Assembly: GCA_934296355.1 (NCBI GenBank)
Contig: CAKRAY010000029.1
Span: forward strand, 1-13,436
DNA: 13,436 nt
Source: an uncultured Clostridia bacterium
GTDB lineage: Bacteria > Bacillota > Clostridia > Christensenellales > DTU072
Direction: 5' to 3'
A program made the position numbers and the translations under genes. Positions 1 through 5,664 of this stretch are shown piece by piece. The notes beneath the pieces are model-generated. The model saw only the letters and a list, made by a program, of their open reading frames with translations, searched no databases and was not told the DNA's origin. The first letter of the stretch is position 1. The number at the start of each line of letters is the position of its first letter.

Positions 1-4
1 ATTT

Positions 5-571
5 ATGGATTTATACAGTATCATCGTTATTGCCGCGTTCGTAGTGGCGTTGTTGCTCGGTTACGTTATCGGGTTCGGAAGACTTTTGAAGTTCTTTACC
101 GGCGGAATAATAGGCGTGCTGATTTCTATAATCGTTTGCTTTATGTTCGGCGGTATAATAGCGCAAATTCCCTTTATCTCGGAATTGATAATTAAGGGAA
201 ACGCCTTTTTTGCGGAGAAGAGCGACTTTTTGGCGAAAATATACTTAGCGACCATTCTATATTATATAGCGTTGTTTATCGTCGTTCAGGTCGTGAGAGT
301 AATCGTCGTGAAACTTCTCGCGGCGATATTTGACCCGAAAAACAAACAAGGCGCGATTAATAAAGCGAGAAGCGTAGTAAACAGAATGTTCGGTTTGCTC
401 TTGTTCGGAGCGGCTTACGTGTTCTTGGTATATCTCGTACTTGCCGTTCTCGCGTTGCTTACCGATATGCCTTCGGTGCAACAATTCCTCGCTACCGCGC
501 AAGAAAAGAACACGTTCATTTATATGCTCTATACGCATAACCCCATTAACCTCGTGCCGCTTCTGAAGTAA
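5..571 (+). CDS. CvpA-like integral membrane protein
   Basis: A 188-residue, very hydrophobic protein with about four predicted membrane segments (roughly residues 5-25, 31-55, 82-105 and 127-152). The layout fits the CvpA (colicin V production) family: an N-terminal helix followed by a Gly-rich stretch (GYVIGFGR, 19-26), and a late motif (ARSVVNRMFGLLLFG, about 121-135) resembling the family's 'NR..G...G' signature before the last helix. CvpA proteins are inner-membrane proteins of poorly defined role, linked in enterobacteria to colicin V export and envelope stress; no substrate can be inferred here. The ATG at 5 gives the N-terminus expected for the family. The frame stays open to base 1, so a longer start outside the window cannot be excluded. 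A strong terminator follows, so it ends its transcription unit. Family assignment is from pattern recognition and is moderately sure. Confidence 0.6.
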   Translation: MDLYSIIVIAAFVVALLLGYVIGFGRLLKFFTGGIIGVLISIIVCFMFGGIIAQIPFISELIIKGNAFFAEKSDFLAKIYLATILYYIALFIVVQVVRVIVVKLLAAIFDPKNKQGAINKARSVVNRMFGLLLFGAAYVFLVYLVLAVLALLTDMPSVQQFLATAQEKNTFIYMLYTHNPINLVPLLK

Positions 572-602
572 CGCACGGTAAAAAAACGGCTATAAAAGAT
601 TT

Positions 603-637
603 ATCGAGGAGAAGTTTTTCTCCTCGATATTTTTTAT
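603..637 (+). terminator. Intrinsic terminator of the CvpA-like gene
   Basis: A perfect 11-bp stem (603-613 with 618-628, ATCGAGGAGAA / TTCTCCTCGAT) with a 4-base GTTT loop is followed by a T-rich tail (ATTTTTTATT). It lies 32 bases after the stop codon of the CvpA-like gene and separates that gene from the next promoter. The bases between it and the promoter at 686 show nothing recognisable. Confidence 0.93.
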
Positions 638-685
638 TCGCCGCTAAAAAATCGAGTAAAAAAGGCAAGACTCGCCTAATTATCG

Positions 686-714
686 TTGACCGAAAAGAAA
701 AAATATGGTAGCAT
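686..714 (+). promoter_or_regulatory. Sigma-A promoter with extended -10 for the leader/acyl-CoA synthetase unit
   Basis: The -35 box is TTGACC (686-691). After a 17-base spacer comes the -10 box TAGCAT (709-714), preceded by TGG, which makes an extended -10 (TGn). Transcription should begin near 721, leaving a leader RNA of about 180 bases before the acyl-CoA synthetase. The short distance to the leader ORF (748) is typical of attenuator-controlled operons. Confidence 0.7.
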
Positions 715-747
715 ATATAAAAAATACAAGAAAAGGAAAACAGAGTC

Positions 748-810
748 GTGACCGCAAAACTTTTTAACGTTATCGTCGAAACAGTCGTGGTCGGCGTTGT
801 CGTCGGATGA
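748..810 (+). CDS. Valine-rich leader peptide (candidate attenuator peptide)
   Basis: A 20-codon ORF starting with GTG and ending with TGA at 808-810, preceded by AAGGA (733-737) ten bases upstream. The peptide reads MTAKLFNVIVE followed by TVVVGVVVG. Eight of twenty residues are valine (GTT, GTC and GTG codons), plus one isoleucine and one leucine. The run VVVGVVVG strongly resembles the E. coli ilvB leader peptide IvbL, which carries VVVVRVVVVVG. It sits just after a promoter and before an intrinsic terminator, as leader peptides do: slow translation at Val codons when Val-tRNA is scarce would change RNA folding downstream. What is seen is the ORF, its composition and its position. That it is translated and senses valine is inference. 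Confidence 0.6.
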   Translation: MTAKLFNVIVETVVVGVVVG

Positions 811-821
811 CGCTCTTTTTT
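794..821 (+). other. Hairpin overlapping the end of the leader ORF, followed by a T run
   Basis: Bases 794-800 (GCGTTGT) can pair with 807-813 (ATGACGC), giving 7 bp including two G-U pairs and a 6-base loop. The sequence TCTTTTTT follows at 814-821. The hairpin covers the last valine codons and the leader stop codon, so a translating ribosome would block it. It could act as a pause hairpin or a weak early terminator. A 4-bp alternative (CGTC-GGAT-GACG, 801-812) exists in the same place. Confidence 0.4.
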
Positions 822-823
822 CG

Positions 824-868
824 CGCTTGTAGGTTAGTTTGACGAAATAAAAAGGTATCTTACAAGCG
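824..868 (+). promoter_or_regulatory. Candidate antiterminator pairing
   Basis: CGCTTGTA (824-831) is the exact reverse complement of TACAAGCG (861-868), and a G-U pair (832 with 860) extends it to 9 bp. The downstream partner fills almost the whole 10-base loop of the terminator at 849-880, so this helix and the terminator should exclude each other on steric grounds. TACAAG at 725-730, at the very 5' end of the leader RNA, could also pair with CTTGTA (826-831) and so release the terminator. The pairings are directly visible; the switching role is inferred. Confidence 0.45.
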
Positions 869-884
869 GGATACCTTTTTTTAT
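849..884 (+). terminator. Intrinsic terminator/attenuator upstream of the acyl-CoA synthetase
   Basis: AAAAAGGTATC (849-859) pairs perfectly with GATACCTTTTT (870-880) around a 10-base loop, and the T tract continues to 884. It ends only a few bases before the ribosome binding site GGAG (891-894) of the gene starting at 900. Because it lies after the promoter of that gene and not after a long upstream gene, it should work as an attenuator that is read through under some condition. Confidence 0.8.
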
Positions 885-899
885 TGCCACGGAGAAAAA

Positions 900-2543
900 A
901 TGAATTTACTTAGCAAATTTTTAGACAGAATCGAATTTACGGACTACGACGATTTCAAAGCGAATTGTAAACTTAAAGTACCCGATAAGTTTAATTTTGC
1001 CTACGACGTTATCGACGAATACGCTCGCTTGGCGCCCGAAAAACGCGCCGTGCTTTGGTGTAACGACAAGGGCGAAGAGAAGATAATTACGTTCGGAGAA
1101 CTCGCTTTGTTAAGCAAAAAGATTGCTAGCGTCTTAAAGGCAAACGGCATAAATAAAGGCGACGTTCTGATGACTATGCTCAACCGTCGGTGGGAATACT
1201 GGGCGACGATTATCGCTTGTCATAGAGCGGGCGTGATTATCGTTCCCGCAACGTTCCTTTTAACCGCCAAAGATATAGAGTATAGAATAAAGAACGCGGG
1301 CGCGAAAGCCTTGATTACCGTCAACGAAGATTCGGTTATCGAGAACGTGAACGAGGCGAAGAAAAATCTCGGTAAAGACGTGGTTTATTTTACCGTCGGC
1401 GACAGAGATGGGTATATAAACTTCGACGAAGCCTTTGAAAACGCGTCCGAAGATTTTCCGAGGGTGGAAACCGATATAAACGACGAAAGCGTGGTGTACT
1501 TTACTTCGGGAACTACGGGATATCCGAAAATGGTCGCGCACGACTACCTTTATCCGCTCGGTTTTATTTATAACGCCGTGTATTGGCATAAGGTAATAGA
1601 CGACGGCTTGCATTTTACCTCTTCCGAGTCGGGTTGGGCGAAATGCAGTTGGGGAAAACTCTACGGACAATGGATCGCGGGAACGTGCTTGTTTATTTAC
1701 GACTATTTCCATAAGTTCCGCCCCACCGACCTTTTGGAGAGAATAGAAAAATACGGCATAGACACATTTTGCGCGCCGCCGACGATTTATCGATATTTGA
1801 TAAAAGAAGATTTATCGAAATATAATCTGAGTTCTTTGAGCCATTGTTCGACCGCGGGCGAGGCGTTGAACGCGGAGGTTTGGAAGCAGTTTTACCGCGC
1901 GACCGGGCAAAAAATCTACGAGGGTTACGGGCAAACGGAAACGAGCATAATTATGGGTACGTTCTATATGACGGAGATAAGAGCGGGCAGTATGGGTAAG
2001 CCTTCGCCGCTTTACGACGTCAGACTCGTAGACGAAGATATGAACGAAGTAGGACCGGGAAGCGTGGGCGAAATAGTAATTAAAATTCACCGCCCGCAAT
2101 GCAGTTTGGTATGTAAATATCATAACAGCCCCGAACTTACAAAAGAGCGTTTGGGTGGCGGGTTCCACCATACGGGCGACCTCGCGTATTACGACGAAGA
2201 CGGGTACTTCTGGTTCGTGGGAAGGAGAGACGACGTTATCAAATCGAGCGGTTACAGAATAGGTCCGTTCGAAGTGGAAAGCGCGCTCATGGAACATCCC
2301 GCCGTATTGGAATGCGCGATAACCGGCGTACCCGACGCGCAAAGAGGACAAGCGGTCAAAGCGACCGTCGTGCTCGGTAAGGGCTACGAACCGAGCGAAG
2401 AATTAAAAAAAGAATTGCAAGTCTTCGTCAAGAAAAACACCGCCCCTTATAAGTACCCGAGAATCGTGGAGTTTGTAGACGAGTTGCCTAAAACCGTAAG
2501 CGGAAAAATCAAAAGAGCGGATATAAGAAAGAACGATTTATAA
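900..2543 (+). CDS. Acyl-CoA synthetase (AMP-forming), acetyl/medium-chain (ACSM-like) type
   Basis: A 547-residue adenylate-forming enzyme that joins a carboxylic acid to CoA through an acyl-AMP intermediate, using ATP. All core motifs are present: the P-loop YFTSGTTGYPK (200-210), STAGEAL (317-323), the A5 motif YEGYGQTE (340-347), TGD (425-427), the hinge and CoA-binding stretch GRRDDVIKSSGYRIGP (441-456), and PKTVSGKIKR with the catalytic lysine K536 near the C-terminus. The ESGWAKCSWG segment (243-252) is typical of acetyl-CoA synthetase and ACSM-type enzymes rather than long-chain FadD. Length is normal. The ATG at 900 follows GGAG by five bases. There is no partner gene in the same unit. 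The acid used cannot be read from the sequence. The valine-rich leader upstream suggests a short branched acid such as isobutyrate, which some anaerobes carboxylate reductively to the valine precursor; this is inference. Confidence 0.9.
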   Translation: MNLLSKFLDRIEFTDYDDFKANCKLKVPDKFNFAYDVIDEYARLAPEKRAVLWCNDKGEEKIITFGELALLSKKIASVLKANGINKGDVLMTMLNRRWEYWATIIACHRAGVIIVPATFLLTAKDIEYRIKNAGAKALITVNEDSVIENVNEAKKNLGKDVVYFTVGDRDGYINFDEAFENASEDFPRVETDINDESVVYFTSGTTGYPKMVAHDYLYPLGFIYNAVYWHKVIDDGLHFTSSESGWAKCSWGKLYGQWIAGTCLFIYDYFHKFRPTDLLERIEKYGIDTFCAPPTIYRYLIKEDLSKYNLSSLSHCSTAGEALNAEVWKQFYRATGQKIYEGYGQTETSIIMGTFYMTEIRAGSMGKPSPLYDVRLVDEDMNEVGPGSVGEIVIKIHRPQCSLVCKYHNSPELTKERLGGGFHHTGDLAYYDEDGYFWFVGRRDDVIKSSGYRIGPFEVESALMEHPAVLECAITGVPDAQRGQAVKATVVLGKGYEPSEELKKELQVFVKKNTAPYKYPRIVEFVDELPKTVSGKIKRADIRKNDL

Positions 2544-2551
2544 GAATAATT

Positions 2552-3712
2552 TTATGCGTTAGTCAAATATAAAGCGAGGTACATTTTTACCGTGTCCGAA
2601 TAGTTTACCTTGACTATCGTCACAGTGCCTTGGTCGGTTTCGTGGTGCTCTTTGTTGTAAGAGGACGGATCGGCGTAATTCTTCGTGCCGTCGCCGACGC
2701 CGCTGAGTTTGAGATAGAGGTTGTTGAAGAACTTCCCGACCTTGTTCATAAAGCCGCGTTTTTCTTGCCAGTACGCGCTTTCCAGGGCGTTGTCCGCTTT
2801 CGCCTCCGTCGGATAAAGCGTCATTACGTCCTTGTAGTATTCTTCGTTTAGTATTCTTAAAATTCCCGTAAGGTATCCTAAACTTTCTCTATACGCGCAG
2901 TATCTTAAATAAGGCACGTCGCTTTTTGCGAGTAAATAGTAGCTTATCATATTGGCGTCGCGTTCGCGCATAACGCCTTTAGTGTGGGCGAGTTCGTGGG
3001 CGACGGTTACGGCAAACCCCGCTTCGGGCGCGTTGACGTTGACGTTGGCTTCGCCGGTCGGAACGAAAGTTATTCCCGTGATGCCGTTTACGCTGAAAAA
3101 CTCGCCGGAAACGAGTCTTTTCGCTTTGGGCGTATACGAAGAAAAGTAATCGTTTTTTAGCGTAGAGTATTCTTTTTGTATAAGGCTTACCAGTTCGTCG
3201 TAAGAATACGGACATACGGTTTCGCCTTTTTCGTTTTTCGGCAAAGTCGCGGCGATAGAGGCAAAATCGCGCATATAACTTTTGACGATATCGTAGTAGA
3301 CTTCGTCGGAAAGTTGTTCTCCCTCGTATTTGTCTACGGGTAAGGGCGCGCGAGCGTAGCAACCCGACGCGGTGAGAACGTAAATAAGCGCGACGCTAAG
3401 CGCGGCGGTTATCGTTTTCAACCCGCCCGAAAAGGCTTTTTCTTTTTGCTTCTTTTTCAGCCTAACGAAGGAAAGCGTCAGATTATAGATAAGTACGGTA
3501 ATGCAAACGAAAACGAACGCTTCGAACAAGGAAAACTCGAAAAGGTCGGAAACGTGTCCGACGGCGAAAACGTACGCCCGCGTTATTCCGCGGGCGTAGA
3601 AGTATTCGGAAACCGTTTCGCTCGATTTAAGCGCAAGGAAAAAAACTATCGCGAGTAAAAGTACGAGTATGGTAACAAACCGTCGCGAGTAGTTACTTTT
3701 ATAAAGTTTCAT
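2552..3712 (-). CDS. DUF3810 family membrane protein with HExxH zinc-peptidase motif
   Basis: A 386-residue protein starting MKLYKSNYSRR. The frame extends 41 codons further upstream, but that part is Arg/Lys-rich and lies inside the 3' end of the phosphoglucomutase gene. The start at 3712 is preceded by AAAGGA and overlaps the upstream stop as TGATG, so it is preferred. Three membrane segments are likely (about 12-30, 62-83, 99-117), followed by a large, presumably extracytoplasmic domain. That domain carries VAHELAH (237-243), a classical HExxH zinc site, followed by MREADAN-like MRERDAN (248-254), the signature I associate with DUF3810. The family is uncharacterised; a zinc-dependent peptidase role at the membrane is inferred from the motif. 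It is translationally coupled to phosphoglucomutase and converges on the acyl-CoA synthetase with only 8 bases between the stops and no visible terminator. Confidence 0.78.
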   Translation of the reverse strand: MKLYKSNYSRRFVTILVLLLAIVFFLALKSSETVSEYFYARGITRAYVFAVGHVSDLFEFSLFEAFVFVCITVLIYNLTLSFVRLKKKQKEKAFSGGLKTITAALSVALIYVLTASGCYARAPLPVDKYEGEQLSDEVYYDIVKSYMRDFASIAATLPKNEKGETVCPYSYDELVSLIQKEYSTLKNDYFSSYTPKAKRLVSGEFFSVNGITGITFVPTGEANVNVNAPEAGFAVTVAHELAHTKGVMRERDANMISYYLLAKSDVPYLRYCAYRESLGYLTGILRILNEEYYKDVMTLYPTEAKADNALESAYWQEKRGFMNKVGKFFNNLYLKLSGVGDGTKNYADPSSYNKEHHETDQGTVTIVKVNYSDTVKMYLALYLTNA

Positions 3713-5451
3713 CAAAGTTCCTTTTTTATCGAGTCTAAAAGGCGCGCGGCTTTTTCTTCGGCGCTTTTTTCGTCGCTTGAAAAGCACAAAACGTAAACTT
3801 TGAGTTTCGGCTCGGTACCGGAAGGACGGATGCAAACGAACTGTTCGTCTTTAAGATTATACTTAATCGCGTCGGTCGCGGGCAAGGTTATGGCGTCGGT
3901 CGCGCCGCCGGGGTAGAAGTTTTTACGCGCGAGAAAATCGGAAGTGAAAAGCACTTTTTCGCCGCCGATATCGGTTATCGTCTTGGCGCGCATTTTTTTC
4001 ATCGCTTCCGCCATATCGCTCATCGCGGTCACGCCTTTATACGCTATGGACGTTACCGCTTCCTTATAATAGCCGTATTCTTTGAAGAGTTCTTGCAGTC
4101 TTTGATAAAGTCCTTTGCCTATCGATTGATAGTAGCAAACCATTTCCGCAGTCAGCATACTTGCGACTACCGCGTCCTTATCGCGCGCGTGCGTGCCGCG
4201 CAAATATCCGTAACTCTCTTCGTAACCGAAAATGAAGTCGTATTTGCCCGATTCTTCCCACTCTTTGATTTTTTCTCCGATAAACTTGAATCCGGTAAGC
4301 ACGTTAAAGACGGTTACGCCGTGTTTTTTTGCGATTCTGTCCGCAAGGGTGGTGGTAACTATGGTTTTAACCACGGCGGGGTGCGCGGGCATTTTACCCG
4401 TTTGTTCCAATCTGGCGATAATGTAGTCGAGTAACAGCGCGCCTATTTGATTGCCGTTAAGCAAGCGGAAATCGCCTTTTTCATCTCTTACCGCAAGTCC
4501 CATACGGTCGCAGTCGGGGTCGGTGCCTATCACTACGTCCGCGCCTATTTTTTTGCCGAGCGCAACGCCCATTTCGAGGGCGGCGGGGTTTTCGGGGTTG
4601 GGTATGGGTACGGTGGAAAACTCTGTGTCGGGGTTCGCTTGCTCTTTAACGACGTCCACGTTAATGCCGAGTCTTGCGAGTACCGTTGTTACCGGAACGT
4701 ATCCCGAACCGTGTATAGGAGTGTAGACGAGTTTGAGGTTTTTACCGAGTTTTTCTACGGCGTCCGGGGAAAGCGAGAGTTTTACGATTTCGTTATAGTA
4801 CGCTTCGTCCACGTCCTTGCCGATAACGGTAACGTGGTCGTTGAGTTTCGCGCCGTTAAGTCCCTTTATGCTTGCGGGGAAGGGAACTTCGTCGCATTTA
4901 GCGGCGAAATAATCGTCGTTTTTGTCGATAAAACCAACTACCACGGCGGTGTTTTCGGGACTCATTTGCGCGCCGTCCTCGCCGTAAACTTTATAGCCGT
5001 TATACTCTTTCGGGTTATGGCTGGCGGTAATCATAACGCCCGCAATCGCGCCGAGTTTTCTTATCGCGTAAGAACACATCGGTACGGGGCGCACGTTTTC
5101 GAAAATATAAGACTTAACGCCGTACGCGCTCAGCACGCAAGCGACTTTTTTTGCGAATTCGAGGCTGAATCTTCTGGTGTCGTAACTTATCACGACTCCG
5201 CGTTCCGCCGCCGCGCTACCGAGAGAAAGTATGAACTCGCCAAGTCCCGCCGTCGCTCTCGCCACGGTGTAAACGTTCATGCCGAACGTGCCTAATCTCA
5301 CGATACCGCGCATTCCCGCCGTGCCGAACGCCAAAGGAATGGCAAAACGCTCTTTCTTTTCGTTATCGTCGTTTTTTATCGGTTCTAATTCTTTTCTTTC
5401 TTCGTCGGTAACTTTTCCGTACCAAACGTCGAACATTTCTTGATATGTCAT
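3712..5451 (-). CDS. Phosphoglucomutase/phosphomannomutase (alpha-D-phosphohexomutase)
   Basis: A 579-residue enzyme that moves the phosphate between C1 and C6 of glucose (or mannose), linking glycolysis with glycogen, exopolysaccharide and cell-wall sugar-nucleotide synthesis. Family landmarks are all present: the active-site loop TASHNPKEYNGYKVYG with phospho-serine S144, the magnesium loop DPDCDR (D311, D313, D315), the sugar-binding loop GYEESYGY (409-416), and the phosphate-binding loop RPSGTEPKLK (542-551). The length matches the long bacterial PgcA-type enzymes (about 570-580), not the shorter ManB/GlmM types. AAGGAG lies 8 bases before the ATG. It is first in a minus-strand operon with the DUF3810 gene, whose start codon shares a base with its stop codon. 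The preferred sugar (glucose or mannose) cannot be decided from motifs. Confidence 0.93.
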   Translation of the reverse strand: MTYQEMFDVWYGKVTDEERKELEPIKNDDNEKKERFAIPLAFGTAGMRGIVRLGTFGMNVYTVARATAGLGEFILSLGSAAAERGVVISYDTRRFSLEFAKKVACVLSAYGVKSYIFENVRPVPMCSYAIRKLGAIAGVMITASHNPKEYNGYKVYGEDGAQMSPENTAVVVGFIDKNDDYFAAKCDEVPFPASIKGLNGAKLNDHVTVIGKDVDEAYYNEIVKLSLSPDAVEKLGKNLKLVYTPIHGSGYVPVTTVLARLGINVDVVKEQANPDTEFSTVPIPNPENPAALEMGVALGKKIGADVVIGTDPDCDRMGLAVRDEKGDFRLLNGNQIGALLLDYIIARLEQTGKMPAHPAVVKTIVTTTLADRIAKKHGVTVFNVLTGFKFIGEKIKEWEESGKYDFIFGYEESYGYLRGTHARDKDAVVASMLTAEMVCYYQSIGKGLYQRLQELFKEYGYYKEAVTSIAYKGVTAMSDMAEAMKKMRAKTITDIGGEKVLFTSDFLARKNFYPGGATDAITLPATDAIKYNLKDEQFVCIRPSGTEPKLKVYVLCFSSDEKSAEEKAARLLDSIKKEL

Positions 5452-5473
5452 AACAAAAACTCCTTGTATTTGC

Positions 5474-5486
5474 GGGCAACTTGCCC
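5474..5486. repeat. 13-base palindrome in the phosphoglucomutase 5' leader
   Basis: GGGCAA-C-TTGCCC is a perfect inverted repeat lying between the predicted transcription start (near 5503, minus strand) and the ribosome binding site of the phosphoglucomutase gene. As RNA it could form a 5-bp hairpin with a 3-base loop; as DNA it could be an operator. It could also be a copy of a dispersed palindromic repeat, which one window cannot test. Confidence 0.4.
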
Positions 5487-5509
5487 TACGATTGGTTTAT
5501 TACCTAACG

Positions 5510-5538
5510 AGTATACCACAACGCGCGAAATTAAGCAA
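5510..5538 (-). promoter_or_regulatory. Promoter of the phosphoglucomutase operon
   Basis: On the minus strand there is a -10 box TATACT (plus-strand positions 5510-5515) preceded by TGG, an extended -10. A weak -35 TTGCTT (5533-5538) lies 17 bases upstream. The predicted start near 5503 leaves a leader of about 50 bases. The extended -10 compensates for the poor -35. Confidence 0.55.
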
Positions 5539-5605
5539 TACATAACGCGCGTACGTTACAAAAGAGATTAAGCTAAAAGATTGTATTATAAATAAAAGAA
5601 TAATC

Positions 5606-5634
5606 TTGACTTTTCATATTTTTTGAACTAAAAT
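5606..5634 (+). promoter_or_regulatory. Promoter of the DUF1508 protein gene
   Basis: TTGACT (5606-5611), a 17-base spacer and TAAAAT (5629-5634) form a near-consensus sigma-A promoter in an A/T-rich stretch. Transcription should begin near 5641, giving a leader of only about 25 bases before the start codon at 5665. It is arranged divergently from the phosphoglucomutase promoter. Confidence 0.75.
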
Positions 5635-5664
5635 ATCTTTAATATCACCTAAATAGGAGCGGAA

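Noticed and set aside
721..884. T-box riboswitch before the acyl-CoA synthetase
   Set aside because: There is no T-box consensus (AGGGTGGNACCGCG) and the leader is too short for the stem I specifier region; a translated leader peptide explains the arrangement better.
1812..2351. A 179-codon minus-strand frame inside the acyl-CoA synthetase gene
   Set aside because: It is a shadow of a gene with all family motifs; there is no ribosome binding site, and the composition is typical of antisense reading.
2544..2551. Bidirectional terminator between the convergent acyl-CoA synthetase and DUF3810 genes
   Set aside because: Only eight bases separate the stops, and I found no stable hairpin with a T tract on either strand around them.
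3713..3835. N-terminal extension of the DUF3810 protein by 41 residues
   Set aside because: The extra part is Arg/Lys-rich, overlaps the end of phosphoglucomutase, and would precede a start that has its own ribosome binding site and TGATG coupling.
4447..5295. A 282-codon open frame on the plus strand
   Set aside because: It lies fully antisense to the phosphoglucomutase gene, whose catalytic motifs are intact on the other strand. Its product is a Tyr/Val/Arg/His-rich shadow with no recognisable domain.
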